A DNA stretch of 53,333 bases from Pelagibacterales bacterium SAG-MED38 (GCA_014653585.1 JACWEH010000006.1:1-53333), one strand, 5' to 3'; positions 24,654 through 33,911 are shown, numbered from the stretch's first letter. Made by a program: numbers and translations. Notes: generated by a model from the letters alone, not told the origin.

Positions 24654-25404
24654 CTCGCTTTATAATGGAACAGTAATTCATAAAAGATTTAAACCAAAAA
24701 TACATTTTTTTAAATATAGTGTATTTTCACTGTTGTTAGATTTATCTGAGTTAAATCATTTAGACAAAAATATTAATTTCTTTTCTTATAACAGTTTTAA
24801 TCTAATAAGTTTTTTTGATAAAGATCATGGTGAAAGAGATGGTTCATCACTATTTGAATGGGTAAAAAAAAACTTAGTAGAAAACAATATAAACTCAGAA
24901 AATATAAAAATAAAATTACTATGCTATCCAAGGATTTTTGGATATGTGTTTAATCCTTTAAGTGTTTTTTTTGTGTACGACCATCAAGAAAATTTAATTT
25001 CAATCTTATATGAGGTAAAAAATACTTTTGGAGAACAACATACTTATATTTTTAAAGTAGAGAATAATAATCTTTTAAAACACAACTGTTCTAAAAAATT
25101 TCATGTATCACCATTTATTGAGATGGATTGTGATTATTTTTTTAAAATTTTAAAGCCTGCAGAGAACATATCAGTTATAATTGAACAATATCAATTAGAT
25201 GAGAAAATTTTATTTGCTTCTCAAGATGGTAGAAGAGTTGATTTTAATAGCAAGGAGTTATTGAAATCATATATAAAACACCCTTTAATGACCTTTAAAA
25301 TTATATCAGCGATACATTTTGAAGCGTTCAAATTATGGACTAAAGGAATAAGGTTTATTAAAAAAAAATTAAAGATAAAAAATAATATAACTTTTGAAAA
25401 TTAA
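24646..25404 (+). CDS. DUF1365 family protein
   Basis: 252 residues. The start SSLYNGTVIHKRFKPKIHFFKYSVFSLLLDL matches the DUF1365 opening, followed by the characteristic NPLSVFFVYDHQENLISILYEV and VSPFIEMDCDYFF blocks. Function is not biochemically settled; the family travels with the preceding FAD protein and a CFA-synthase homologue, pointing to lipid modification. It overlaps the upstream gene by 8 bp and the downstream gene by 1 bp. Confidence 0.9.
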   Translation: MTSSLYNGTVIHKRFKPKIHFFKYSVFSLLLDLSELNHLDKNINFFSYNSFNLISFFDKDHGERDGSSLFEWVKKNLVENNINSENIKIKLLCYPRIFGYVFNPLSVFFVYDHQENLISILYEVKNTFGEQHTYIFKVENNNLLKHNCSKKFHVSPFIEMDCDYFFKILKPAENISVIIEQYQLDEKILFASQDGRRVDFNSKELLKSYIKHPLMTFKIISAIHFEAFKLWTKGIRFIKKKLKIKNNITFEN

Positions 25405-26582
25405 TGAGCCTATATAGTTTTTCAGATAAGATAGTTTTTAATATATTGAGAGATATTGAATATGGTTATTTGGAAATAACTAAATATTCTGGTGAAATTT
25501 TGAAATTTGGAAACCCAGGCAGCTCTTTAAAAGCTAATCTAAAAATAACAAAACCAAATTTTACTTTCAATTTAATAAAAGGAGGAAGTATTGGCTTTGC
25601 TGAATCCTATATGCGGCATGAATTTGAAACCAATAATCTATCAAATTTAATTGAAATTACAGCGAGAAATATAAAAATAATATATAAATTTTCTGGCTTA
25701 CTTGATTTTTCATTTATAAATTATTTTAAAAATATTTTCATAAAGAATACTAGAGAAAGGAGTAAAGAAAATATTTCAAAACATTATGATTTAGGAAATG
25801 ATTTTTTTGAGCTTTGGCTTGATAAGACTTTAACTTATTCGAGCGCAATATTTGATGAGAGAAATAGAGAACTTTCTAATGCACAAAACAACAAATACCA
25901 AAAATTAATTGATTTAATGCGACCAAATAATGGAGATAAGATTTTAGAAATTGGATGTGGTTGGGGTGGCTTTGCTGAATATCTTGGTAAAAAATATGAT
26001 GTAAAATTAGACTGTATTACTATTTCAAAAAAACAATTTGAGTATGCAAAAAAAAGAATTCATGAATGTGGCTTGAATGAAAAAGTAAATATTGAAATCA
26101 AAGATTATAGAGATTTAAAAGATAAATATAACTCAATAGCATCAATTGAAATGATAGAGGCTGTTGGGCAAAATTATTTAGAGAGTTACTTTAAAACAAT
26201 CAAAAATAATTTATCGGAAGATGGAAAAGCAGCTATTCAAGCTATTACAATTGATGATAATATGTTCGATAGATATAAAACGAAAAAAGACTTTATTCAA
26301 AAATATATCTTTCCAGGGGGCTTCTTACCAAGCAAAAGCATCATCAATAAATATGTTTCCGAAAATGGTCTAACAATTAAGTCGTATGATTCATATGCTG
26401 ATCATTACTCAGACACATTAGCCATATGGAAAAAGGAGTTTAACCAAAAATGGGATTTAATAAAAAGACAAGGATTTGATTTAACGTTTAAGCGTATGTG
26501 GGAATTTTACCTTTCGTACTGTGAAGCAGGATTTAAATCCAAAAATATAGATTTAATTCAATTTTCACTTCAAAATAAATGA
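25404..26582 (+). CDS. Cyclopropane-fatty-acyl-phospholipid synthase family methyltransferase
   Basis: 392 residues. The methyltransferase domain occupies about residues 130-390. The SAM motif is ILEIGCGWGGFAEYLG, preceded by the CFA hallmark NISKHYDLGNDFFELWLDKTLTYSSAIF. Later landmarks are SIEMIEAVGQNYLESYF and KYIFPGGFLPS, typical of the family. It adds a methylene or methyl group to unsaturated fatty acids of membrane phospholipids. The N-terminal 120 residues match the extra domain common in proteobacterial homologues. Overlap with DUF1365 suggests one operon. Confidence 0.92.
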   Translation: MSLYSFSDKIVFNILRDIEYGYLEITKYSGEILKFGNPGSSLKANLKITKPNFTFNLIKGGSIGFAESYMRHEFETNNLSNLIEITARNIKIIYKFSGLLDFSFINYFKNIFIKNTRERSKENISKHYDLGNDFFELWLDKTLTYSSAIFDERNRELSNAQNNKYQKLIDLMRPNNGDKILEIGCGWGGFAEYLGKKYDVKLDCITISKKQFEYAKKRIHECGLNEKVNIEIKDYRDLKDKYNSIASIEMIEAVGQNYLESYFKTIKNNLSEDGKAAIQAITIDDNMFDRYKTKKDFIQKYIFPGGFLPSKSIINKYVSENGLTIKSYDSYADHYSDTLAIWKKEFNQKWDLIKRQGFDLTFKRMWEFYLSYCEAGFKSKNIDLIQFSLQNK

Positions 26583-26597
26583 TATTTAAAAAGACTT

Positions 26598-27146
26598 ATG
26601 ATTAAACTCAAAAATATTAAATCAATTATATTGATAATCTTACTTTTCTTAACTACAAACTGTTCAAACAATAGCGCTATGAAACCAGAAGATTTCAAAA
26701 ATAAAGAGCCAAGACTTATTATTGAAAATTATTTATCTGGTAATGTTAAAGCGTGGGGTGTTCTTCAGAATAGATCTGGAAAAGTCACCAGACAATTTTC
26801 TGCGGATTTAAATGGAAAGTGGGATGGCCAACAATTGATACTTGATGAGAAGTTCAATTGGGATGATGGTGAAATTCAAACCAGGCAATGGCAGATTACA
26901 AAAATTGATGAGAATAATTATGAGGGCACAGCAGGAGATGTGGTTGGTAAAGCTAAAGGATATTCATATGGTCCAGCTTTCAAATTTGAATATGTTTTAC
27001 TAATTCCTGTAAAAGGCAAAGAGATAAAAATCACTTTTGATGATTGGATTTTTAAACAAGACGATCGTGTAGCAATCAACCGTGCCACTATGACTAAATT
27101 TGGCTTCAAAGTAGCAGAATTAACAGTAGTTTTTGTTAAAGATTAA
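26598..27146 (+). CDS. DUF3833 family lipoprotein
   Basis: 182 residues. A hydrophobic N-terminal signal ends LTTNCSNNS with Cys22 as the likely lipidation site; the lipobox is imperfect (Asn before Cys), so lipidation is probable but not certain. The mature region IIENYLSGNVKAWGVLQNRSGKVTRQFSADL and the acidic DGEIQTRQWQI pattern identify DUF3833, which commonly lies in CFA/DUF1365 clusters. It follows the methyltransferase by 15 bp. Function unknown; probably an envelope partner in lipid handling. Confidence 0.82.
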   Translation: MIKLKNIKSIILIILLFLTTNCSNNSAMKPEDFKNKEPRLIIENYLSGNVKAWGVLQNRSGKVTRQFSADLNGKWDGQQLILDEKFNWDDGEIQTRQWQITKIDENNYEGTAGDVVGKAKGYSYGPAFKFEYVLLIPVKGKEIKITFDDWIFKQDDRVAINRATMTKFGFKVAELTVVFVKD

Positions 27147-27904
27147 TTTTTTTTTTGGTATTTTGTAAGTTTTCCAATTAATCCAAAATAAATTCTATTT
27201 GGTAAGAAACTGAGTATTTTTAATGTAATTGTCAAAGATTTTGGAAAATGAATTTCAAAAGAATTTTTGTTTACTAAACCATCATAAATTTTTTCTGCAG
27301 CATATTCAGGGGTTTTTAAGAAAGGCATTTTAAAATCATTTTTATCTGTCATAGGGGTTTTAATAAAACCTGGTGAAACTAAACATACTTTAACATTTGA
27401 TCTGCCAAAATCAAAATATAAACTTTCTGCTAAATTGTTTAAAGCTGATTTAGAGGGACCGTACCCTGTTGAATTAGGTAAACCTCGATAACCAGCAATT
27501 GACGAAACTATTGTTATTTTTCCACTTTTTCTATCTTTAAAATATTTCTCTACAGCCTTAATACTATTTAAAGTTCCAAAAAAATTAACTTTAAAAACAT
27601 TTTCAATTTGCTCAACATCAATATCCTTTTCTTTTTTTGGATCCCATGTACCAGTTGAAAAAAAACAAATATCTACATTATGAAATTTATCTAATATATT
27701 TTGAAAAACTTCTTTACATTTATTTTTATCGGTTACGTCTAATGGAAAAGAGCAAATATTATCATGTTCGCCACAAGTCTCGTTCAGTAGATTTTCACGT
27801 CTTGCAGATATTGCAACATTCCAACCTTCTTTGGCAAATTTTATTGCTAAAGCTTTACCAATTCCTGTACTTCCACCTGTAATCCAAATAGTTTTTTTAT
27901 TCAT
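27143..27904 (-). CDS. Short-chain dehydrogenase/reductase
   Basis: 253 residues. NAD(P) motif TGGSTGIGKALAIKF at the start, catalytic Ser in the VSSIAGYRG stretch, then YGPSK with the active Tyr and Lys, then SPGFIKTPMT. It stands alone on the minus strand, convergent with the DUF3833 gene (4-bp overlap), and its N-terminus is 9-24 bp from the divergent tspO start. SDR genes also occur in related CFA/DUF1365 clusters, so a lipid role is plausible; the substrate cannot be read from sequence. Confidence 0.88.
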   Translation of the reverse strand: MNKKTIWITGGSTGIGKALAIKFAKEGWNVAISARRENLLNETCGEHDNICSFPLDVTDKNKCKEVFQNILDKFHNVDICFFSTGTWDPKKEKDIDVEQIENVFKVNFFGTLNSIKAVEKYFKDRKSGKITIVSSIAGYRGLPNSTGYGPSKSALNNLAESLYFDFGRSNVKVCLVSPGFIKTPMTDKNDFKMPFLKTPEYAAEKIYDGLVNKNSFEIHFPKSLTITLKILSFLPNRIYFGLIGKLTKYQKKN

Positions 27905-27928
27905 TCTATAAAGATGTATAATACTAAT

Positions 27929-28396
27929 ATGTTAAAAAATAAATTTTTATCATTAATTCTTTTTTCAATTATCACCTTTTCCGCATCATTTATCGGTGGT
28001 TTAGTCTCTATAACCCTCAAAGATCCCTGGTACTCTGGGCTTGTAAAATCGAATTACAATCCGCCAGATTGGATATTTGCTCCTGTTTGGACAACGCTAT
28101 ATATAATGATGATATTAGCTATTTGGTTCTTTTGGCACAGCAAAAAAAGAGATGTAAATACAATTTACATCTATTTTATACATATAGTTTTTAATGCAGC
28201 TTGGAGCATTGTTTTTTTTGGACTACATCAAATATTTTTTGCGTTAGTTGTTCTTATTATTTTGATAACTTTGATAATAATTTTGATTATTAGATTTAAA
28301 CGTGTCAATTTTGTAAGCTATTACTTAATGATTCCATATTTACTTTGGTGTCTCTATGCATTATTTCTTAATTATAACCTAATGGTACTAAATTAA
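27929..28396 (+). CDS. tspO: TspO/MBR family membrane protein
   Basis: 155 residues from ATG 27929; an in-frame ATG at 27914 would add five residues. Five membrane segments. Family landmarks are GLVKSNYNPPDWIFAPVWTTLYIMM and HIVFNAAWSIVFFGLHQ, with the remaining Trp-rich helices in order. TspO binds porphyrins and other ligands in outer or inner membranes and acts in stress and tetrapyrrole responses. A TATAAT lies at 27917-27922; if it is the -10, transcription would begin at the downstream ATG. It is divergent from the SDR gene. Confidence 0.85.
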   Translation: MLKNKFLSLILFSIITFSASFIGGLVSITLKDPWYSGLVKSNYNPPDWIFAPVWTTLYIMMILAIWFFWHSKKRDVNTIYIYFIHIVFNAAWSIVFFGLHQIFFALVVLIILITLIIILIIRFKRVNFVSYYLMIPYLLWCLYALFLNYNLMVLN

Positions 28397-29500
28397 ATGG
28401 ATGATGTTGTTATAGTAGGTGGTGGAATTATTGGTGTAGCGACTGCTTATTTTCTAACTAAAGAGGGAAGAAAAGTTAAAGTAATTGAACGAGACCCAAC
28501 CTATAAATCAGCCTCCTTTCCTCTTTCTCTTGGAGGTTTTAGAAGACAGTTTTTTCAAACGGAAAATATTTTGTTAGGTAAATTTGCTAGAGATTTTATT
28601 TTTCAAATACCAGAATTGCTCAAAACAGAAAAAAATCCTAATCCTACTGCAAGCATGGTACCTAATGGATATCTATTAATGTTTGGCCCAGAGCATGCGG
28701 AAGAGCAATATAAGGCTCTGGAAAACCATAAAGCGTGTTACGCTGGAACAAAAAACATCAAAGGTTCTGAATTAGATAAATTCTTTTCATATATTAATAA
28801 AGAGGGAATAGAAACTGCTACATTTACTGATAATAAAAGCGAGGGATGGATTGATCCTTTTCTTTTTCATACAGCATTAAAAAGTAAAGCGATAGAACAA
28901 GGTGCAGAATTCATAAAAGGTGAAGTCAAATCTTTATCGGAAATAAAAGCTAAAACGATAGTTTCTGCTGCTGGATGTTGGACAAAAGAATTATTAGAGG
29001 ATATTCCAGTAGAACCTCAAAAGCATACAGTTTTTAGAGTTAAGTGCCCAAAACATATTCCTGAGATGCCATTAACTGGAGACTTAACAACAGGAGTTTA
29101 TTGGAGACCTGAAGGTAAAGAGTATTTAGCTGGCTCACCAAAATCCATTTTTAATGCTACGGATCTAGAACCGGCTTGGGATGATTTTGAGGAATTAGTT
29201 TGGCCTGCATTAGCTAAAAGAATTCCAGCATTTGAGGAATTGAAGTTAACCGGTGGTTGGGCAGGTTATTATGATTGTAATAGATTAGATAATAATGCTG
29301 TTGTTGGAAAACATCCTAAATTTGAAAATGTATACTTAGCTACTGGTTTTACTGGAAGAGGATTAATGCAAGCACCAGGTATTGGTAGAGCTTTGACAGA
29401 GCTAATTACAACGGGCTCTTATCAATCAATAGATATTTCGAATATGGCTGTAGAAAGAGTATTAGGTGCAAAAGCAAGGCCAGAACCATACGTACTATAA
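28397..29500 (+). CDS. FAD-dependent oxidoreductase (DAO family, FOXRED1/sarcosine-oxidase-like)
   Basis: 367 residues. It begins with the FAD fingerprint VVIVGGGIIGVATAYFL and ERDPTYKSAS. The GGFRRQFFQTENI stretch resembles FOXRED1-type members. Later landmarks are VSAAGCWTKEL, GGWAGYYDCNRLDNNAVVGKH and the C-terminal ATGFTGRGLMQAPGIGRAL. The family oxidises N-methyl or other secondary amines, or has assembly roles. The ATG immediately follows the tspO stop. The next gene starts 11 bp downstream. Whether it degrades sarcosine or another amine is not decided by the sequence. Confidence 0.82.
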   Translation: MDDVVIVGGGIIGVATAYFLTKEGRKVKVIERDPTYKSASFPLSLGGFRRQFFQTENILLGKFARDFIFQIPELLKTEKNPNPTASMVPNGYLLMFGPEHAEEQYKALENHKACYAGTKNIKGSELDKFFSYINKEGIETATFTDNKSEGWIDPFLFHTALKSKAIEQGAEFIKGEVKSLSEIKAKTIVSAAGCWTKELLEDIPVEPQKHTVFRVKCPKHIPEMPLTGDLTTGVYWRPEGKEYLAGSPKSIFNATDLEPAWDDFEELVWPALAKRIPAFEELKLTGGWAGYYDCNRLDNNAVVGKHPKFENVYLATGFTGRGLMQAPGIGRALTELITTGSYQSIDISNMAVERVLGAKARPEPYVL

Positions 29501-29511
29501 TTAATTATTAA

Positions 29512-30213
29512 ATGCAAAAAATATTTAATTTTTTTCCACTAACAGTTTACAAGTCAACACTCTCACTTTCAGTAAATGAAAAAAACGAAATGATCGAAGA
29601 AGTTCGATTAATGGAAAAAAAAAGTAAAAATTTGGATTATAAATCATCGAGCAAAGCTTGGACAGGAGATACACAAGGATTTGAATATTTGCACAATAAT
29701 CCAAAATTTAAAAATTTATTTATTCAAATTAATAATTGTATTTTGGAATATTTAGAAAATTTATCAGTAAACCATAAAAAACTTGATCTTTATTTTCAGA
29801 GATCGTGGGCGACAATTTCAAAAAAAACTGAACATATCGATAATCATTCTCATGACCAATCGCATCTTTCTATTGCATTTTATCTGAGGAAACAAAAAGA
29901 TGACTCGAAAATTATGTTTTTTGACACCTCTAAACACAATGAGTTTATTCCTCAATTATTTGACTCAAGATCATTAGCTAAAGAAAATATTTTTAAAAAA
30001 CGAGATATTTTAAATTCGAGTAAAGTTGTGTTTGATACTAAAGAAGATGATCTGTTAATATTTCCATCCAAAACAATTCATGGTACTGAACAAGGCAAGT
30101 CTAATTCTGAGCGGATATCAATTTCAGCAGATATAGTATTTTTAGCAAAAGATTCAACAATGCTCGAACATTTAGTTCCACCAGTCGAAAATTGGAAAAA
30201 ATTTTCTAATTGA
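29512..30213 (+). CDS. 2OG-Fe(II) oxygenase-like protein (TIGR02466-type)
   Basis: 233 residues. The C-terminal half shows HIDNHSHDQSHLSIAFYLR, a candidate iron-binding histidine region, then DDLLIFPSKTIHGTEQG with the second His and SERISISADIVF with the Arg that would hold 2-oxoglutarate. This layout fits the putative 2OG-Fe(II) oxygenase family, which has a RSW-type start to the core (RSWATIS). Such enzymes hydroxylate small molecules or proteins. It follows the flavoenzyme by 11 bp; selO comes in from the other strand 8 bp past its stop. Confidence 0.7.
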   Translation: MQKIFNFFPLTVYKSTLSLSVNEKNEMIEEVRLMEKKSKNLDYKSSSKAWTGDTQGFEYLHNNPKFKNLFIQINNCILEYLENLSVNHKKLDLYFQRSWATISKKTEHIDNHSHDQSHLSIAFYLRKQKDDSKIMFFDTSKHNEFIPQLFDSRSLAKENIFKKRDILNSSKVVFDTKEDDLLIFPSKTIHGTEQGKSNSERISISADIVFLAKDSTMLEHLVPPVENWKKFSN

Positions 30214-30221
30214 TAAAAAGT

Positions 30222-31676
30222 TTAGGTACCACAGAAGGTTTTATACTCTTTTGAAGAACTGTCCATTTTTAGATAATATGAAATATTTTCTTGTTGCATA
30301 TATGGTTTTTTTAAAATTTCTAAAAATTTATTTAATGGCTCAAAGTTGTTGTCATAAGCTTTTTCTAACGACTTCTCAACTTTATGATTTCTAGGTATCA
30401 CAAGAGGATTAACACTTCTCATTAATTTTATATGTTTTTCTGGATTATTATTATTTAATTTTAATCTTTCTTGCCAATTTTTTTTCCAATTTTTAAAATT
30501 ATTATCTTTATATATTTCTTCATCATATTGTTTAAAATTCATTAAATGACAAAAGGTATTTGTGTAATCTACTTTATTTTGATGCATCCAAGTTAGCAAA
30601 TCAACTATTAAGAGTTTATCCTTATTATCTATACCTAATAGACCAAGTTTTTTTCTCATCATGTTCAACCACTTTTCTTCATATTTTTCTCCAAAAGTAT
30701 TAATTAATTCTGTTGCACTTTTTATAGCCGTCTCATTATTTCTGTGAATTAAAGGTATTAAACATTCCGCAAATCTTGAAAGATTCCATTTTGTAACAGC
30801 AGGTTGGTTACAATAAGCATACCTTCCCATTTTATCAATTGAGCTATAAACAGTTTTTGGATCATACGTATCCATGAATGCACATGGACCATAATCAATT
30901 GTTTCACCAGAAATTGTCATATTGTCAGTATTCATAACACCATGAATAAAACCAACACGCATCCAGTTAACCACAAGATCGATTTGTTTATCTATTAAAA
31001 TTTTCAAAAGATCTAAAGCTTTATTTTTTGAATTTTCAATTTCTGGATAATGCCGATTAACAACATAATTTAATAAGATTTCTAACTCATCTTTTTTATC
31101 TCTTGCCGCAACGTATTGAAAAGTTCCAACTCTTATATGACTTGAGGCCACTCTTGTTAGGATAGCACCTTGCAAAGGACTATCTCTCATTATGGTTTCA
31201 CCAGTTTTAGCTACTGCTAAGCTTCTTGTAGAGGGAACGCCCAGATTATGCATTACTTCACTAATTATATATTCTCTAAGCATTGGACCTAGAGCAGCTC
31301 TACCATCACCATTTCTGGAGAATGCAGTTTTTCCAGATCCTTTAAATTGAATATCATATCTTTTATTTTTATTTGTTAAATGTTCACCTATTAAGATTGC
31401 TCTTCCATCTCCTAACATTGTAAAATGACCAAACTGGTGGCCTGCATAGGCTTGAGCAATTGCATTACTTCCTTCTGGAAGGTTATTTCCACAAAATAGA
31501 GCTGACAACTCATTTTTATCAATTTTAGTAAAGTCTAGGTTTAATTCTTTAGCTAAATCTTCATTCAATAAAACTAATTCTGGGTTTTTTACAGCAACAG
31601 GTTTAATATGTTCTTTAAATGCATTAGATAATCTTGAGTAAGAGTTATCAAAATTCCAATTTATAGTATTATTCAT
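30222..31676 (-). CDS. selO: Protein adenylyltransferase SelO (YdiU family)
   Basis: 484 residues, full length. The pseudokinase-fold landmarks are AQAYAGHQFGHFTMLGDGRAILIGE, FKGSGKTAFSRNGDGRAALGPMLREY, GFIHGVMNTDNMTISGETIDYGPCAFMD and a YKTFCGT C-terminus. Bacterial SelO transfers AMP from ATP to Ser/Thr/Tyr of proteins, including redox enzymes such as glutaredoxin. The last Cys fits the family CGT ending. It starts 6 bp after the msrA stop on the minus strand, pointing to joint expression under oxidative conditions (inference). Confidence 0.93.
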   Translation of the reverse strand: MNNTINWNFDNSYSRLSNAFKEHIKPVAVKNPELVLLNEDLAKELNLDFTKIDKNELSALFCGNNLPEGSNAIAQAYAGHQFGHFTMLGDGRAILIGEHLTNKNKRYDIQFKGSGKTAFSRNGDGRAALGPMLREYIISEVMHNLGVPSTRSLAVAKTGETIMRDSPLQGAILTRVASSHIRVGTFQYVAARDKKDELEILLNYVVNRHYPEIENSKNKALDLLKILIDKQIDLVVNWMRVGFIHGVMNTDNMTISGETIDYGPCAFMDTYDPKTVYSSIDKMGRYAYCNQPAVTKWNLSRFAECLIPLIHRNNETAIKSATELINTFGEKYEEKWLNMMRKKLGLLGIDNKDKLLIVDLLTWMHQNKVDYTNTFCHLMNFKQYDEEIYKDNNFKNWKKNWQERLKLNNNNPEKHIKLMRSVNPLVIPRNHKVEKSLEKAYDNNFEPLNKFLEILKKPYMQQENISYYLKMDSSSKEYKTFCGT

Positions 31677-31682
31677 AAAGAT

Positions 31683-32258
31683 TTATTGACTCCAAATTCT
31701 TTTTAAAATTTCTTCTCTTCTACAAGCTTTTTTATAACTAAGGTATCTTTGTAATTTAATTTTATAAAAATCTTGATGGTATTCTTCTGCTTTATAAAAC
31801 TTTTCAAAATTTCTTATATATGTAACAACTTTTTTATTAAATCTATTTTCTAAATCTTTTACATCATTTTCTATAAGTTTTTTTTCTACATCGTTTTGGT
31901 AAAATGCAACTGATCTGTAACTATATCCTTTGTCACAAAATTGACCATAGGCATCAAATGGATCAATATTAACCCAAAAATTTTCTAATAATTCTTGGAA
32001 TGAAATAATTTTTTTATCATAGATAATTTCTACAACCTCAAAGTGGCCAGTATTCCCATACGTTACTTCTTTATATGTTGGGTTTTTTGTGATCCCCCCT
32101 GAATAACCAGAAATAACTTCTTCAACTCCTTTTAATTTTTCAAAAGATTCTTCTACACACCAAAAACATCCACCTGCGAAATAAGCGCTATTTTTTTGTG
32201 AAGAATATGAAAACTTTGTACTAATTAAAAAAAATATAATTATAAAAAAATATTTCAT
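31683..32258 (-). CDS. msrA: Peptide-methionine (S)-S-oxide reductase MsrA, exported form
   Basis: 191 residues with an N-terminal signal-like segment (MKYFFIIIFFLISTKFSYS), so probably periplasmic or membrane-anchored. Catalytic GGCFWCVEESFEKLKGV is followed by SGYSGG and TGHFEVVEIIYD. It reduces methionine-S-sulfoxide. Unlike the cytoplasmic MsrB at 4439, this copy seems directed outside the cytoplasm. It lies between selO and formate dehydrogenase, with an 88-bp gap to the latter containing a strong hairpin. Confidence 0.92.
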   Translation of the reverse strand: MKYFFIIIFFLISTKFSYSSQKNSAYFAGGCFWCVEESFEKLKGVEEVISGYSGGITKNPTYKEVTYGNTGHFEVVEIIYDKKIISFQELLENFWVNIDPFDAYGQFCDKGYSYRSVAFYQNDVEKKLIENDVKDLENRFNKKVVTYIRNFEKFYKAEEYHQDFYKIKLQRYLSYKKACRREEILKRIWSQ

Positions 32259-32297
32259 TAAATATCATAAACAAATTCGTTATGATAAGTCCAGATC

Positions 32298-32331
32298 TTA
32301 AAGGTAGCTACTATCAAGTAGCCACCTTTAA
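32298..32331 (-). terminator. Hairpin downstream of the formate dehydrogenase gene
   Basis: On the minus strand AAAGGTGGCTAC pairs with GTAGCTACCTTT over a 6-nt TTGATA loop, with all twelve positions paired if one G-U is allowed; the plus strand has an A-C mismatch there, so the functional direction is minus. Two further A-T pairs extend it. A U-tract is weak, so it could be a 3'-end stabiliser rather than a full terminator. It lies 16 bp after the formate dehydrogenase stop, before msrA. Confidence 0.6.
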
Positions 32332-32346
32332 TAATTTTACTTTGGA

Positions 32347-33546
32347 TTATTTTTTTTTGTATTTTGCTGCTTCTTCAGATCCACCAGTAGCCGAACCTTT
32401 ACTGTATGAGTGAGCACCCATACCGGCTAACTGACCATCTTTTACAATTAGATATTGATTTCTTATCTCTTTACCTTCAAAGAAACATTCTAGTATCTCT
32501 CTTACTCCGTCAGCATATCTCGATTGAGCTGTTAAAGATGTTCCTGAAGTATGAGGAGTCATACCGTGATTTGGCATAGTTCTCCACACGTGATCATTAG
32601 GTGCTGGTTGAGGAAACCATACGTCTCCTGCATAACCACTCAATTGCCCGCTTTTTAATGCTTTTGCAATTGCATCTCGATTACAGATTTTTCCTCTGGC
32701 AGTGTTTACAATGTAAGCTCCTTTTTTCATTTTACTTATCATTGCATCATCAAATAAATTTTCAGTTTCAGGGTGAAGAGGACAATTAATCGTTACCACA
32801 TCACAAACTTTCACCATCGATTCTACAGACTCATGAAATGTAAGGTTTAATTCTTTTTCCACCGAATCAGGTAGCTTATGTCTATCGAAATAGTGCAAAT
32901 GAACATCAAATGGTTTCATTTTTCTTAGTGCATCTAAACCAATACGTCCTGCAGCAACGGTTCCAATATGCATGCCCTCAACATCATATGACCTCTGAAC
33001 AGCATCGGCAATATTCCAACCACCTTCATTAACAATTCTATGTTGATTATGATAATCTCTTACCATTGAAACAATCATCATGACAATATGTTCAGCTACA
33101 GATCTTGAATTACAATACGTAACTTCAACAACGTCAATTTTATTCTCCATCGCAGCTTGCAAATCAACATGGTCTGAACCAATTCCTGCTGTGATTGCCA
33201 TTTTTAAATTTTTAGCTTTAGCAATTCTCTCTTTTGTTAAATAGTATGGAAAGAACGGTTGAGAAATTACAATGTCAGCATCAACAATATGTTTATCAGC
33301 TTCACATCCATCTCCATCTTTACTATTAGTCACCACTAACTCATGACCATTACTCTCTAAAAATTTTCTTAATCCAAGTTCACCTGATACACACCCAAGC
33401 AACTGACCTGGAGTATAATCTCTTCCTTTAGGTGATGGTAAAGTCATTCCATCTGGATATTTTTCTATCTTGGGTAATTCTGAAAGTGCATATGATTTTG
33501 GCATTCCATCTTTAGGATCATCATATAATATGCATAATATCTTCAT
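32347..33546 (-). CDS. fdh: NAD-dependent formate dehydrogenase
   Basis: 399 residues, the length of the Pseudomonas/plant-type metal-free enzyme. The N-terminal GRDYTPGQLLGCVSGELGLRKFLE and the active-site SQPFFPYYLTKERIAKA segments are diagnostic. The Rossmann region is GTVAAGRIGLDALRKM, an AGRIG variant, with Arg in NTARGKICNRD, Gln in WFPQPAPNDH and His in GMTPHTSGT. It oxidises formate to CO2 with NAD+, supplying reducing power from one-carbon waste. AGGAG precedes the ATG. Divergent from the ABC importer at 33912. Confidence 0.95.
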   Translation of the reverse strand: MKILCILYDDPKDGMPKSYALSELPKIEKYPDGMTLPSPKGRDYTPGQLLGCVSGELGLRKFLESNGHELVVTNSKDGDGCEADKHIVDADIVISQPFFPYYLTKERIAKAKNLKMAITAGIGSDHVDLQAAMENKIDVVEVTYCNSRSVAEHIVMMIVSMVRDYHNQHRIVNEGGWNIADAVQRSYDVEGMHIGTVAAGRIGLDALRKMKPFDVHLHYFDRHKLPDSVEKELNLTFHESVESMVKVCDVVTINCPLHPETENLFDDAMISKMKKGAYIVNTARGKICNRDAIAKALKSGQLSGYAGDVWFPQPAPNDHVWRTMPNHGMTPHTSGTSLTAQSRYADGVREILECFFEGKEIRNQYLIVKDGQLAGMGAHSYSKGSATGGSEEAAKYKKK

Positions 33547-33911
33547 TTATTCTCCTGTATATTTATATATTTATTTAGCGCATCTAACATTATTTTAAGA
33601 TTTCAAGCAATGAATTATTTTTGACTTGAGAAGGACTTTTAAAAAAAATAAATTCGTAGATAATTATTAGTGGACTTGCTAAATAATCAAAAGATACAAT
33701 ATCCACAAAAATTATTTTTTTTTACTACTAACTAATTAACTTCATTTATCTTTTTAATTAAAAATATAATACAATCTTTGGTTGTTTTGATAATTTCAAA
33801 GCTTGAAAAATAACAGTTTTTTTAAATGATTATTAATTGCAGAAGTAATAGGTATGTGATTAGATTATACCAAATAAGAATGATTAACATAGCAAAAACG
33901 AGGGAGGAATT
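33547..33911. promoter_or_regulatory. Divergent intergenic region between fdh and the second ABC importer
   Basis: This 365-bp AT-rich stretch contains no ORF or structured RNA I recognise. It must hold promoters for fdh (minus) and the substrate-binding-protein gene (plus). A possible plus promoter is TTGCAG (33837-33842), 17 bp, TTAGAT (33860-33865). A weak dyad, GGTAT at 33851-33855 with ATACC at 33867-33871, overlaps it. The plus gene has a strong GAGGGAGGA ribosome-binding site. Regulation of both sides from a common operator is possible but unproven. Confidence 0.35.

Noticed and set aside
27917..27922. TATAAT as proof of a leaderless tspO transcript
   Set aside because: The -35 side is only T-rich and perfect -10 boxes are frequent by chance in such AT-rich DNA; kept only as a remark.
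31654..31676. Selenocysteine in SelO
   Set aside because: The C-terminal residue is an ordinary Cys codon (CGT ending) and no in-frame TGA is present.
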